Numbered from the stretch's first letter, positions 45,181 to 57,323 are shown. The stretch: DNA of 64,000 nucleotides from Nemophila menziesii (GCA_029959085.1 JARWIR010000001.1:69626899-69690898), one strand, 5' to 3'. Notes: a model not told the origin generated them from the letters alone. Numbers and translations: made by a program.

Positions 45181-45197
45181 CGTCTAACTCAGAGACG
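45181..45197 (+). other. B: post-pol hairpin
   Basis: CGTCT and AGACG pair around AACTCAG, a dozen bases after the pol stop, followed by TTAAAAAAAAGTG and a GGGAGACACCCC segment. Relative to F and D, the innermost stem pair is changed on both strands. Confidence 0.6.
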
Positions 45198-46123
45198 TTA
45201 AAAAAAAGTGCTCTTGGGAGACACCCCTTGTTTTAATTGATTTTTAGATTAGTTTTATGTTTTGTAGTGTATATTTCTAAGTTAGTGTATATTCTTAATT
45301 GTGTTTACAAGCTAATAGGAGAGAAAGGTAGTGTGTTATTGTGCAGAAAATAAGTTTGGGGTCAAAAGGAAAAACTTGGGAGAAAGTTTTACTGACCGGT
45401 AGGCCGGTCAAACCACCGGTATGCCGGTGGGGAGACACGAGCCCTCGGGTTGGTGGACTCGGGTTCTTTGCCGAGAGTGTGTCCAAGAAAAGCCAGACGC
45501 ACCGGTATGCCGCCCATGGCACCGGTATATCGGCCAGAGGAAAAACACGAGCCCTCGGGTTCCACAACTCGGGTATTTCGACGGAGCGAGAATTTTCGAA
45601 AAAAGTCGCACCGGTATGCCAGTGAATACCGCCGGTATGCCGGTGCCCAAAAACACGAGACAACGGGTATCGATTCGGGTTCTTTTCCGAGAGCTTCAAG
45701 AATAAATCATCTCCAGCACCGGTAAGCCAGCGTTTTGGCCGGTATGCCGGTCCAAGGTCGGTTGTGAAGAATTGGTTTCCTAATCCACTTCTTACCTTAT
45801 CAAGAGTTAACCCTAGCCTCTTCAACACGAATTTTCCAGACCTAAACCCTATAAATAGACCTTGAAGCTTGTATAAAACTCCACAATAAAAACAACAACA
45901 TCAATAATCCTCTTCTCCATATTCCATAAACACAAGTTCTTCATCAAATTCATCACACTACACCATAAAACACCATCAAGAACATCAAGATTTCAAGAAT
46001 TCTTCCAAGAATCATCAAGAAACCTTCTTCTATCATAAAATCCAAGAAACAAACTCAAGCCACGCCAATCTTTCTTAACTTTATTCCATCCTTGATGTAA
46101 CTTGAGTTGTGGGTCAATCAGAC
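45198..46123 (+). repeat. B: post-pol non-coding region with CCGGTATGCCGG palindromes
   Basis: Eight copies of CCGG-N4-CCGG or near variants at 45396, 45416, 45502, 45522, 45611, 45632, 45719 and 45739. Four are perfect, mostly CCGGTATGCCGG. Words such as ACACGAGCCCTCGGGTT and CTCGGGTTCTTT alternate with them. From 45840 to 46100 the sequence is a C/A-rich leader ending in TTGAGTTGTGGGTC just before the ORF3 start. Long open frames on both strands here are an effect of base composition. Confidence 0.75.
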
Positions 46124-46591
46124 ATGACAAACAGAATAGATGTTATGTATTATAAGAGGAAGTGTTCCATCCTAGGGAAGAACAAAAATTTGCCTGGAGC
46201 CACAATTGAAAAGCCTATAGATCTCGATGAGCCTATTGAAAAGAAACAAAATATAGAAGCACCAGCACAACCACTACCCAAGAAATTAACAACTAGGATA
46301 TATGTACCATCAAATCCTAAAGAAAAGACACAAATCCAAGATCAAGGTTCTTCTTCTTTCTCTTCATATTAGAATAATTCTTGCATACCCCCATGTGTAA
46401 TCAAATTGCAACTTGAAGTCAATCATCTAAGAAAAGAAAACAAAGCACTATGGGAGGAAATTGTACAGATTAATTCACAATTGGGTGAAGTAACTGAGAC
46501 CTTGGATATTGATAATTATTATTCTTCTTCGGAGGAGGAGGATAAGATGGATCTTTATGGCCGGATACCCCGTTCTGACTCTTCTTCTTAA
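46124..46591 (+). pseudogene. B ORF3, short form
   Basis: Starts MTNRIDVMYYKRKCSILGKN, closely like D ORF3. One in-frame TAG at about 46370 interrupts it after the Ser-rich segment. It then has a coiled-coil-like LRKENKALWEEIVQINSQLG and the acidic end DIDNYYSSSEEEDKMDLYGR. The central domain present in F is missing, as in D, so the short form is shared by at least two elements. No membrane segment is visible. Confidence 0.75.
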
Positions 46592-46660
46592 TTGCTTGTA
46601 TGCATTAGGTGGTTTATTTTAGTTTAATTTTAAATTTCATTTCTTTATTGAGTCTTTCTC

Positions 46661-46701
46661 GAGTCGTGGGCACACGACTCACTTTTGAGTTAGGGGTGGG
46701 G
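46661..46701 (+). other. B: stem-loop plus polypurine-like tract after ORF3
   Basis: GAGTCGTG-GGCA-CACGACTC, a perfect 8-bp stem, followed by TTGAGTTAGGGGTGGGG. Confidence 0.75.
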
Positions 46702-48065
46702 ATTCGTTGTCCTCATCAACCTTTTTGTTTTTTTGCATAAAATTTAAATTTTTTTGGATTGAAATAGGCATAGAATATGTTGAATGTACCTATTTGAGCA
46801 TGATTTTATTAAGTTAATGATAGTAAGTAGTATATTTTTGAAAGAGTCATAAATATGTTTATCATGCATGTATGAAAACAGGAATTTAAAGATAAAAAAT
46901 TTAATGAGCAATGCTAAGAAGTTACGTTGAAACTTGAGGAGAGTTATTTGGTGTGTAGAACGTGAGGTTTGAAAGTAGTTGAAAACCCGCTTATCTATGA
47001 ACTAGTAATGAAAAAGTAACAAAATCCGGTAGTTAGAAAAGTGAATAAGGCAGTTCTTTCATATTGAAGCCACTTGAAGCCTTTTTTACCTTCTCACCCT
47101 TTTTATTTGACTATTGTTATTATTTATCCGTCTTAGACCCTCTGAGCCTTTATAAAGCCTTGTATTTAACCACATTATAATCCATACCCTTAATTTGTAG
47201 GACTTATCTATATGACCCGCACTCGAATCGCAAAACTTGAGACAAGTCGTTTTTAGAGCTTGAGTTTGGGGCGGTGGGTTTCATCATTAGGGAACATTGG
47301 GTTTGGGAAATTGTAAATGTGATTTTATTGATGATGAAAAACTTATTATTGTAACCCTTAGCCGGGGTAATAGTGAATGAATAAAGCTGAAAAGCATGAA
47401 TCGAAAAAAAAAATATGAGAAAAAATAGCGTGATATCTCGAACATCAAAAAAGCGAGTCATAGCTATACAAAAGAAAATAATTGATATGAAAATAATATA
47501 TATTCGGACCGGCAAGGTGGAATTTGTATATCATCATGAAAGGTTTTATTTGGGATTATTGGGGATGCACATGAAAAGCATCAAAAATTGGGTTGAGTGA
47601 GAACATCTTCGAGTGAAAACTCAAGCTCTAGGGTGATTCGTTGATGGAATGTGAGGAGAGAGACAAAAGCTCACTTTTCATTATCCAAATATACCACACC
47701 GTCCCTAAGCCACGTTATAACCAAAGACCTTAGGATTTCTAACTGCTTGGTGGAGAAACAATTGAGCTATTAGGTAGTAGGTTAGTGGACCATTGGATGC
47801 TATATTAGGACCTATGAACAACCTATAGCCATTAGCACAAACTGGGTTGAGACCTCTCCTTCTGGCATTGCAAAATTAATCTTGACTTGAAGTTTTGAAT
47901 TGTTGATTATGTGTATATTAACCATACTTGTGCATTATTTCTTGAGAATTACTACATGAGACTTTATAGATATTATGCTCTAGGATCATTCATTGTGTTC
48001 TATTCTTATTCTCCTCCTAATTCTTCCACTTGTTTATTTGACTACCCTACTGTTCTTTATTTTTA
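46702..48065 (+). other. B 3' non-coding region
   Basis: No gene is supported. Patches shared with F, A and E include GTGTAGAACGTGAGGTT (near 46961), TGACCCGCACTCGAATCGC (47213), TTGAGTTTGGGGCGGTGGG (47260-47278), GTAACCCTTAGCCGGGG (47351) and CACACCGTCCCTAAGCC (47695). Short open frames near 47204-47600 have no motif. Confidence 0.7.
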
Positions 48066-48101
48066 TTGTATCGGGACAATACAACTTTGAGTTGGGGGTC
48101 T
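48066..48101 (+). promoter_or_regulatory. B: pre-PPT stem-loop and polypurine tract
   Basis: TTGTAT and ATACAA pair around CGGGACA (48066-48084). TTGAGTTGGGGGTCT at 48087-48101 ends directly at the LTR. Confidence 0.75.
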
Positions 48102-49657
48102 TGATGTCTCCCTATTTGTCATGAACTAATCCTAGTTGGAGACATCATTTTAGGTGTATTTATTAAGTTATAGGTCGATTTTCTCATGATTTAGTACACT
48201 TTCCTATTGTGTGTCTTGAATTATTTATTTATTTATTATTTGTAGAGTATATTGGGTTTAATTGTTTATTTAGTGTGTAGATTTAAAGATATATGGTAAT
48301 TAATTAGAGGCCAAGTTAATTCTAAGAGATAAAGGAAAGAGGATAAACATGGAAATTGGAGATAAAGACAAGAATTTTGAAAAAGGAAAAGATAAAGTTG
48401 CCAAATAATTATGAATTCTAGCAGCTACGACCAAAAAAGGGCTTATATCTCAATATTGGCTAGGAATTTGGAAGAATGATCTACATCAAATTTAAATAGA
48501 TTTCCGAGATGATCATTTTCGACTATTGGAACACATCAAACGGATAAGTATTGAATCAGTTAGGGCCAAAATAAAGCAGCATCAAAATCTTACCTTTTCT
48601 AGATTCTAGGGTTACGAATTTGAGTTGGGCTTGGAGTCCAATACATACCTTATACTCCAAGAAACGTTTTAGGGTTTCCTATACCCTATAAATACACCCT
48701 CTTATCATCATAAAATCATCCTTGGCAACCCTTAAGCCAAGAGGAAGCGTACAACACAAGAGAAGAAGTCTGGAAGGAGCTGAACACCATATCATGTCTT
48801 CTTCAACCTTTAAATTTGTAATTTCTTCTTTTTCTCTCTTTAGTATGAACTAAATAAATTTAGCTTGAGATTTAGCATATATGTATGAACCCTAGTTTTT
48901 CTATCTGATTTGGGATACATCATATTGAAATTGAATTCATGTTTTATTCTATGTTTATGTGTTTTGATTTAATGTCTGTTTTCCTTGCGGTGCGCAACGT
49001 ATAGGATTACCTTAATAGTAGTTAGATGGTCACCCGGAAGGGGTGTCTAATTATTGAAACACCACATAACGTCTAGAACAAGGCTTATACCTGACAAATC
49101 ATCCTAACTAGATAATCATTGGGGTATGTTTTCACCATTATCACCATGTATGGAATTGAATTGCTTAGGGCCTTGGTGGCGCTTGATAACCCTAAGTTTA
49201 GGCTGCCTCGTGGTTGTGCCGTAGCCCCCTTAGTCGCTCTCAAGGTCTAAGGTACGGGAATTTAGAATCCTAATTATTGCATATTACATGATTCACCTTT
49301 CTACGATAGAATAAACAAAACTAGTGGGGATTACTTGCTAATATCTCGTACGAAACTATCATACTATATGTTTCTCTCTTTTATTTAATTTTCTGTCTTT
49401 TAATTTATTAGTTAACTTCCTTATTTAGAAATTCAGAAAAATCTATTTTTTTCTCTGCGTATTATTTGTTCTAGCTTTCAATATCCGCACTTGATAATTT
49501 GCATAAGTTCTTCCTAACATTCGTAGTCTCTTAGGAACGAATCTTATTTTTCATTTAAAACTTGCATACATCCTATATACTTGCAGAACCGTGCTAGCCT
49601 AGGGTGTTTATTTGCGTTTATTTTATCTATTATTTTATCACGCCCTAGGCGACACCA
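48102..49657 (+). repeat. Element B 3' LTR
   Basis: 1556 bp, TGATGTCTCC to CGCCCTAGGCGACACCA. It carries GGAGACATCA near the start, a TATA box TATAAATA at 48687-48694, and CACCCGGAAGGGG and CTTGCGG words downstream. It is followed by the second ATTAT and by the continuation of the A 5' LTR. Confidence 0.93.
48687..48694 (+). promoter_or_regulatory. TATA box in B 3' LTR
   Basis: TATAAATA after ATACCC, at the same place as in the A LTRs. The matching box was deleted from the B 5' LTR. Confidence 0.5.
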
Positions 49658-49662
49658 ATTAT

Positions 49663-50453
49663 GTATAATCTATGAATTCTATTTTGTTCCTATCTAAGTT
49701 TCTTCGGGAATTACATGTTTTAATTTGATATTAGCTGCTTACCCATATATTTGTTTATGTGTTTTGAATTATTGTCTGTCATAAATCTGATCACTTTAGG
49801 CTATCTTAATAGTAGTTAGATGGTCGCCCGGAAGGGGTTTATAATTATTGAAACACCACATAACGTCTAGTGTCCGATATTGGTCCTGACAACACCGATT
49901 CTAACTAGATAGTCATTAGGGTATGTGTTAATCACCATATCACCAATTGAAGGAATTGTACTGCTTAGGGCCTTGGTAGCGCTTGATAACCCTGAGTTTG
50001 GACTGCCTCGTGGTTGTGTCATAGCCCCCTTAGTCGCTCTCAAGGTCTAAGGTATGGGAATTTAGAATCCTGATTAAGTATCTAAGAGCTATTATCTCCC
50101 TTATTAACTAGAATTTGATAGAAAGAATAAGAAGGATTAGTGCATACTAGCAAAACCTAAGCTATATCTCTCATCTCATATTTCTTCGTATTTATTTTTT
50201 CTTCACTTTTATTTTGTTTAATTATCAATCTCTTAATCAATCTTATTTACTTTCTGTCTTTTAATTAATTACTTTCTACTCGTAACTATTTGCTCATTCG
50301 TATAACACACTAAGTCCGTGAGAACGAATTCAACTTATCATTGAAACTTGCATACGTAAGGTAATACTTGCAGTACTGTGCTAGTCTAGGGTGAGTTGTG
50401 CATCGTTTAGCTATCTTTTATTATATTATTTTATCACACCCTAGGCAACACCA
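49663..50453 (+). repeat. Element A 5' LTR, second part
   Basis: Resumes GTATAATCTATGAATTC after the ATTAT duplication (49658-49662) and runs to CCCTAGGCAACACCA. It aligns with 58868-59658 of the A 3' LTR. Together the two parts make about 1549 bp against 1543 bp for the 3' LTR. Confidence 0.93.
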
Positions 50454-50459
50454 AGTTTT

Positions 50460-50477
50460 TGGCGCCGCTGCCGGGGA
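50460..50477 (+). promoter_or_regulatory. A primer binding site (tRNA-Asp type)
   Basis: TGGCGCCGCTGCCGGGGA, six bases after the LTR, differs from a perfect tRNA-Asp match only at position 9. Confidence 0.88.
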
Positions 50478-50577
50478 CTTGTGTCTCGTTAGCGTGTGGG
50501 TTACTTATTTCGAGTAGTAGTTTTTAGTTAATTTTTATTTTTCAGTTTTTTTTTTATTTTTTTTCAGATTTACGCTT

Positions 50578-52448
50578 GTGGTTTGCTTTAGTCTTTTTCA
50601 GGTTTCAACAGTGTTTCATCTTTGGCCTCCTCTACCGGAGCGTGAAAGGAGCTTCACAACTTATAATAGATGTATCAGAGAAGAAAGAGCCTTGAGAAGA
50701 GCTATGGCAGAACAACAAGATCCAGTAGATCCAAGAATACTTGGTCCTTTAGGACATATACCACCACCACCGGTGGGAGATAATAGAATTAACAATAATA
50801 ATCAGAACAGAATTGAGCAAGATCTCCCATGCTAGGGAGCGCCGTTTCATGTTCAACCATTGGGTTACCGTCCTCCAGAGATCCATAATATCAACTTTAG
50901 GCCTGATCCGGGCATGCTCAGTCAATTTCAGAGTTTTGGACTCTATATAGGTGCAACAGTTGAAGATCCAGTAAGAGCGATTCAGAAGTTCATGCAGATT
51001 TGTGATGCCTATGTTACTCCAGGCATTACACGCGAGCAATTGTATTGTCACATGTTTTCGTTCTTCCTGACCGGTAAAGCTGGCGAGTCGCTAGATAGGA
51101 TACCACCAGGAACTATTAATACATGGGCGGAACTTAAATTCGCATTCTTTAACTGTTTTTATCCGAAGAGTATGAGACTCAAAGACCAAAGCGAGCTTGC
51201 AAAGTTTTGTCAAGATAATGGAGAAGAAGTAGGAGACGCGTGGACAAGGTTTCAACAGAAGTTAGCTAGATGTCCAGTCCTTGGTTACACCCCGTCTTTA
51301 CAATTAGCTATATTTTATCAGGTTATCAACAGAGAAAGTAGACTGAGGGTAGATAATCTTGGGAAAGGAAATTTCGTGTCCATGGATCCTGCAGAAGCCG
51401 CTAAAGGTTTGGAAAATATTATTGAAACAGAAAGGATTTGGCCACTTTTGCGAGCTCCTATTACAAATTCCAAAGGTACGCTTCGATTAGATGCAGAAAC
51501 TACAAACTCAGCTCAATTATCTGCATCAGAGAATCAAATCAAAGAACTTAAGCTTGAGATGCAGAGAAATTTAGCTGCAGCGAATGTAGTACAAGAAGCA
51601 CAAGGTTGTCAACAGTGTGGGGTTACAAATCATACATGGGAAGAGTGCGAAGGAAATCCAGAATCTGTTTATTTCGTATCCAACCGAGGAAATTATCAAT
51701 TTGGTAACATGAATCATCCGGTATGCAGTATTCAAATCCACATGGGGCCGCTAATTCTGGTCATTATCAACCTCGTCCCTAGAATAACTCTTTCCAATCA
51801 ATAGGTAAAGTTCCATATCAAGGAAACTAGAATTATAATCGACCTGCTCCTCCACAACAACCTGTTAATGACGCATATACCGATACTTTAGCTCAGAAGG
51901 CTCTACCATAGTATCCTCAAGAAGGAGCTGTAGATGATCAACAATTGAAGAATTTTATGGATCTTATGACCACTAATATGCATTCACAGAACGAGAAGTT
52001 AAGAGAACAAGAAGCTTCAATTCATATTATAGGTACGCAAGTAGGAACAAATGAATAAAGTTCTTACTAATATAATGGAAGCAAAAGAATTGAAGGCTAT
52101 CAAAGGAGGTGATGCCAATGTGGGTTCGAAGAGAATAAGGAAGTACCGCATGCTGCCGAAAGTGTCGTGGAAGTTCCTAGTACCGAAGAAGAACCAACCA
52201 AGTCTAGCCCCATGGACTCTAACTGTTCTGAAGATGATGAGGATAAAGATTCAGAAAAATCCAAATTTATACAGCTTCTGAAAGATATGCAAGAAGAGAT
52301 TAGATCGGTTATGGAGTTACAAGCTGAGAGAGCTAAAGAGAAAGAGGAAGAAGCCTCAAAAGAGAAAGTAGAGGTTACACCTGCTGTGCAAGAAAATAAA
52401 GAAGAAGAGAAGGTGGAATCGCCACCAATTGTTCAATCAGTGTCATAA
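50578..52448 (+). pseudogene. A gag
   Basis: Gag of an Athila-like element. An ATG at 50704 begins MAEQQDPVDPRILGPLGHIP and one in-frame TAG lies at 50833-50835. The core follows: FRPDPGMLSQFQSFGLYIG, AIQKFMQICDAYVTPG, FFLTGKAGESLDRIPPGT, FNCFYPKSMRLKDQSELAKF and a typical AWTRFQQKLARCP. The zinc knuckle C-x2-C-x4-H-x4-C is near 51607-51650, followed by VYFVSNRGNYQFG. A frame change near 51770 and stops near 51830 and 51910 precede an acidic, Glu/Lys-rich helical segment (52167-52448). The protein differs clearly from the D and F gag, so A belongs to another sub-family. Confidence 0.85.
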
Positions 52449-53387
52449 ACTATTCCTGATACAAATCCGAAGGGTGACATTGAACTCAAGACATTTGTAG
52501 AGGTGTACACTCCTCAGAATATCAACGCCCAAATGCTTGAGATTGCAAAGAAAGGGCTCACACCATAACAAGTTTTTATGTAAGTTATTCCAGAGAAAGA
52601 AGCGAGTGTAGAAGCCAAGAGAGAGACTGTGAGAGTCTCAAGAAGAGTAGAGAAAGAGTTACCATTGAAGCTCAAAGATCCTGGAAGCTTTAATCTTCCT
52701 ATCCAAATAAATGGTATGCTCAAGGTGAAAGCTATGATTGATGTGGGTTCAGGTGTGAATCTTATGCCAAAGTCCGTGTTCGAGAGACTTGGACTTCAAA
52801 AATCAGAGAAAGCTCCAGTGAAGTTGCAGTTTGCTGACAACTCAGTTACCAAGACATGGGGAACAGTGGACGACGTTCTTGTCCGATCAGGTAATATCAC
52901 CATCCCTATTGACTTTGTTATACTTGATTTCGATGCAGATAAGCAGGTTCCAATCATATTTGGAAGGCCTTTCATGGCCACTAGCCAAAGCATAATCAAC
53001 TTCCAAGAAGGGACGATTACCCTTCATGCTAAAAATGTATCCGAGACATTCTATGTCTGGGGTAAGAAACCAAGGAAGTCAGATCCCACTGTTCCTATCA
53101 TCCACAACCTTTCACATCACAAAGTCCCTAAAGAGAAGATCCATGAAAAGCCTGTGGATATTGAGCCAAACATTGAGTTTGGGGTCGGCCATGAAGTTTT
53201 ATGGAAAGCCCTCAAACCAGAAAATAGGCCACGAGGTTATCAAGACTCGTGGATGGGACCATTCATAGTCACTAAAGTTGTTTCAGCCAAGGTGATAGAG
53301 ATCAGGCCTAAGAAGGGAATTAAGCGGAGATTTTTTGACGTTCATAGCCTTGCTCGTTGTTGGGGAGGCTATATTCGCAAATCTTGA
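52449..53387 (+). pseudogene. A protease joined directly to integrase C-terminal module
   Basis: A single open frame, 52629-53387, follows stops near 52446, 52567 and 52579 in the same frame. The retropepsin has LKDPGSFNLPIQINGMLKVK, the active-site segment MIDVGSGVNLMP (Asp kept, DVGS), PIDFVILDFDADKQVPIIFG and RPFMATSQSIINF. After a linker with FGVGHEVLWKALKPENRP, the end reads GPFIVTKVVSAKVIEIRPKK and HSLARCWGGYIRKS. This is the integrase C-terminal module with the GPF/GPY motif. No RT, RNase H or integrase core lies between. The join is in frame and uninterrupted, and D has the same order, so it looks like a fixed protein design of a non-autonomous lineage. Confidence 0.85.
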
Positions 53388-54284
53388 TAGAGGTAACACG
53401 TCTAACTTTAAAAGACGTTAAATAAAAGTGATGTACGGGAGACAACCCGCAATTATTTTTGTCTTTATGTTTCAATTCATGTTTAGTTTAGTTGTTTTTA
53501 GTTGATATTGCATATTTGAGAAAGGTATTAGTGTTTTTGATGTTCAGGTATTAAAGAAATCTAGTTTAGGAGCAAACACAAAAAATTTAGTCATATTCAG
53601 ATTTGCCCACCGGTAAGCCGGCGGGTCCAAAAGGGGAACCCACAGGTACACGCCACGGGTTCTTTGCCGAGAGGTGCATGTTCAAAAAACTGTGCATCGG
53701 TATGCCGGCCCATACCGCCGGTATGCCGGTCAGACAAAAAGGGATGGCCTTGTGTTCGCGAATCAAGTTTTTTGCCGAAGGAGATTTTTCAAAGAGAATC
53801 TCACCGGTATGCCGGCCCATACCGCCGGTAAGCCAGTCCGCGCAGCATGAGAGAGAAAAATTTCGATTTTTAGGGTATAAAGAAGAGGAAGGTTAGTCTA
53901 TTACGAATTTCACAATCCTTAAGCCTCTCTTTCTTCTCTAAACCTCTCCCAATTCCATTAAAGCTTCATCAAACCTTCCCCAAACATTAAAACACTACCC
54001 AATCACCATAAAAACACATCAAATATTCTCTCCACATCATTACAAAGAAGATTCAACCACCCAAATCTTACCAAAACACATTGAATCCAAGAATCAAAAG
54101 CCTAAATTTTAAAAATTCATCCAACAATATTTTAGATACATACCAATACATCAAGAATCCATCTTACCCATATAGAGAATCATTATCAAAACACCTTTCC
54201 TAACCCAAATAAAGCTTGTTCAACCAATAATCAAGAGTTTCAAATTTCAAGAGTGGTTAAAGATTTGCTTGGAGGTTAATTGAG
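53388..54284 (+). repeat. A: post-pol region with hairpins and CCGG palindromes
   Basis: A hairpin, CGTCT with AGACG (53399-53417), and a second small one, CGGG with CCCG (53436-53449), follow the pol stop. Five CCGG-N4-CCGG copies lie at 53610, 53697, 53718, 53804 and 53825, three of them perfect. From 53885 to 54280 is a C/A/T-rich leader before ORF3. Open frames of 77-97 codons over the palindromes are not credible genes. Confidence 0.72.
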
Positions 54285-55130
54285 ATGACTAAGAGAACAA
54301 AGACATTATCTAATAAGAGGGAGATGAAGAAAAGAAAGGTATTTGGTTCTATTGAGAAGAAATCAAGTGAAAAAAGTTCTAGTTCCAACGCAAAGGGTAA
54401 AATAGATATTGTAAAGAGAGGTGAGCTAGTTGCGTTTGATTCAATGGGCAAAAAGGTTAAACTTTTTGTGAAGAAGAAAACACAACCTCTCCAATTCAAA
54501 GGTCCTACACCTGAAGAAAAAGAGAAAGCTTCAAAGACCATGAAAGCTTCTGCAAAGAAACAATTAACTACATTTTGCTTATGAGGGAGTATTTGATGAA
54601 GAAATTGGTAAAGGAGAGTACAAGAGATTCTTGGAGATTGGTGAAAGATTGGGTTGGTCTACGGTCATGGTAAAACGTTCAAAAGAACGTTATCTTGTTG
54701 AATTGTATTTTGAGCGGAAGAAGTGGATGTGGCACAATTGATATTTGAGGAGGTGATGCGATTTTCGGTCTCTCCTACCTCGTTATTTAATGTGAAATAT
54801 CCTACTATGATCACGTGTCTTGTGTGAAAAGCGAGTATAATTTTGGGTGAAGAGGATAAACTAGAGTTTAAAAAGAGTAACAATATTGACGATGCTTGGA
54901 TCATGAAAGTCTTTAGAGGAGCGGGATTTACGCAAGTCTCAAAAGAAGAAAAGGAGCATAGTTGGCAAGAGAAGATGGAGGAGCGTTTAAACAAAGTCGA
55001 AGCAGCTCAAATTTCCTTAGCCAATGATGTGGCACATTCAAATCCAATCAAGTGAACATCATAACACTCCTTGAGAAATTAAAGAAAGATCCAGAAAATC
55101 CTATCTTGGATGTCGATAATGCGAAGCAAT
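54285..55130 (+). pseudogene. A ORF3, damaged
   Basis: Starts MTKRTKTLSNKREMKKRKVF with a Lys/Ser-rich, basic region to a stop at 54584. Downstream pieces in other frames read FLEIGERLGWSTVMVKRSKE (near 54630) and, in 54843-55055, KSNNIDDAWIMKVFRGAGF and the helical MEERLNKVEAAQISLANDVA. The last pieces match ORF3 of E on the minus strand at 62.5-63.0 kb. Part of the central domain seen in E is missing between about 54700 and 54780. It is broken by at least two frame changes and several stops. The function of this ORF family is unknown to me and no membrane segment is visible. Confidence 0.7.
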
Positions 55131-55205
55131 AGCCTCGAGAGTATGTTCTCTTTCTTCCTTACCATTTCTGTAAATGCTTTATCTGCTAATTCTAATTTCT
55201 TTTTC

Positions 55206-55247
55206 GAGTCGTGGGGACACGGCTCATTTTTGAGTTGGGGGTGTGGG
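55206..55247 (+). other. A: stem-loop plus polypurine-like tract after ORF3
   Basis: GAGTCGTG-GGGA-CACGGCTC, with one G-U pair in RNA, then TTGAGTTGGGGGTGTGGGG. Confidence 0.72.
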
Positions 55248-55830
55248 GATTCATTGTCTCTCATCTTCATTTTTCTGCTTTTAGGTAGAAATTAAAATTT
55301 TGGATACATGGGAATTAGATGTAGAGTGTGTTTAATAGCTTGAAAGCATAAGCTCGGTAAATTGATGATAGAAAGTAGTATGTTTATGAGCTATTTTTTT
55401 TTGTATGCTTTGAGTATTTGCAGGAAAACACACATTGATAGTAAAGAAAAGATTAGTTAGCAATGCGATAGAAAGTATGTTCGATCTCAGGGAGCCATGA
55501 GTGGTTTGTAGGCCGTGAGATCCAAGCTAGTTGACAAACCCATTTGATGAACGTACTAAAGGTAAGAGAATAACGAAATTTTATAGTTCAGAAAGTGATT
55601 AAGGCGGTTCTTTCATAAGCCCCTTGTTGCCTTTTAGCTTGCTTTCCATTTATATTTTATATCCTTCTCATCCCCTTCTATCCTTTCTAAAGCGATTTTA
55701 TTAACCACATTATAAGCGATATCCCTTTAGATTATAAGACTTTTCCATATGACCCGCACTCGAATCGCGATGCATAGACAGTTGTTTTAGAGCTTGAGTT
55801 TGGGGTGGTGGGTCCACCATTATGGGAATT
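55248..55830 (+). other. A 3' non-coding region, first part
   Basis: No gene. It contains the shared patches GACCCGCACTCGAATCGCG (55751) and TTGAGTTTGGGGTGGTGGG (55794-55812). GAATT at 55826-55830 is the left duplication of solo LTR C. Confidence 0.7.
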
Positions 55831-57318
55831 TGATGTCTCCTCATTTGTGATAGTAAAATATACTCATGAGACATCATTTTAGGCTTATTTATTAGTTTAT
55901 AGGTTGATTTTAGCTTATTTTAGTGCACTTTCCTATTTTGGGTCTTGATTTGTAGAATTATTATTTTTAGAGCATATTGGGTTTAATTGTTTATTTAGTG
56001 TGAAGCTTTAAAGATAATTATGGAGATTAATTAGAACCCAAGTCAATGACAACAACTGATGAAAAGAGATATGCATGGAAATTGGAGATAAGGAAACAAA
56101 GGCTAAAAAGATGGAAAAGGAAAAGCTGCCTAAATCTGGGATTCTGCATACACGTCCAAAGATATGCGTTTTTACCTAATAAATAGGCCGAATTTGGTAA
56201 TTTCCTTCTATGGGGTCTAGATAATTCTGTTGCGATTCTTTTGGTATCTTATGGAGCTCAATCCGACCAATAACGAAGAAGATACACTCAAAACAGCGCA
56301 GCAGTGTTTATCTTTATTTCCTTACGAATTTGAGTTGGGCTAGAAGTCCATTACTTGAAGTTATCTCCACCAAACGAATTAGGTCAACCTCTACACTATG
56401 AATACAGCCTCTTAACACTCTTAAATCATCCTTGGTGAAACCTTAAACCAAGAGGAAGCTTAGAACACAAGAGAGAAGTCTGGAAGGAGCTGTTCATCAA
56501 CAATGTCTTCTTCTACCTTTAGATTTGTAATTTCTTTCTTTTCTTTCATGAACTAATTTTCTTTAGCTTGAGTTTTAGCATATATGTATGAACCCTAGTT
56601 TTGATTGACATCTATCTAATTTGGGAATTTAATGTTTTAAATAGAATTATAGTTTTTATTCTCTGTTTATGTGTTTGGATTTATATTCTGTGTTCTTGTG
56701 GACTGCAGCCATTAGAATTACCATCTAGTAATTAGGTCACCATTGACAACGGTGTTTAATTGCATGTTTAGCACATAACGTCTAGTATTAGGTCTGATCT
56801 GACAACCCAACCTAACTAGATAATCACTATGGTTTAGTCTTTGTGACTATTTACCAATTACAGGAAAATTTTGCTTAGGAAGCCTTATTAACACAGGTAA
56901 ATCCTATTTTAAACTACCGATAGCATATTGAGACCGATTAGGGAAATACTATATAATTCACCCTTACATGTTTAGAACGGCAAAACTAGTGGGGATTGCA
57001 TGCTAATAACTTAAGCTATATTCTCATATCACTTCTCTTCCATATTTATTTTCTGTCTTTTAATTCTTAGTTTTAGTTTAGTTAATTATTTTCTCAATCC
57101 ATCTTTATTTGTCTTTACTTTTATTTGTGTTTAGTTGCTCTATCTTTAATATATTTGCACTTGGTATTTGCATAAGATTCTCCTAACCTCTGTAGTCTCT
57201 GCGGAACGAATCTTTATCTAAAACTTGCATACGATCTGTGTACTTGCAGAACCGTGTAGTTCTAGGGTATTTTTGCACTTTATTTATATCTTACTTCATC
57301 AAACCCTAGGCCCCACCA
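55831..57318 (+). mobile_element. Solo LTR C inside element A
   Basis: 1488 bp from TGATGTCTCC to CCCTAGGCCCCACCA, flanked by GAATT on both sides (55826-55830 and 57319-57323). It belongs to the A/B/E LTR group but is more divergent. Its TATA box has decayed to TATGAATA near 56398. No internal region is present, so it is a solo LTR. Confidence 0.93.
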
Positions 57319-57323
57319 GAATT

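Larger units (their letters stand above)
21517..49657 (+). mobile_element. Athila-like LTR element B, deleted and carrying H, D, F and G
   Basis: B inserted into the 5' LTR of A. Its surviving parts are a stub of the 5' LTR (21517-22092), the end of pol from RNase H onward (43348-45168), ORF3, the 3' non-coding region and a full 3' LTR (48102-49657). PBS, gag, protease and RT are gone. They were lost with most of LTR H and the 3' end of D by one deletion whose junction is near 22092. The ATTAT duplication shows that the two outer LTR ends belong to one insertion. Confidence 0.9.

Noticed and set aside
45295..45828. 177-codon minus-strand open frame and several plus-strand frames
   Set aside because: Same cause as in F: CCGG palindromes and CTCGGGTT words give stop-poor sequence in all frames.
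46109..46591. Calling ORF3 an envelope gene
   Set aside because: No signal peptide, membrane helix or cysteine pattern is visible in the D, B, F or A copies. Only its position matches the env-like ORF of Athila elements.
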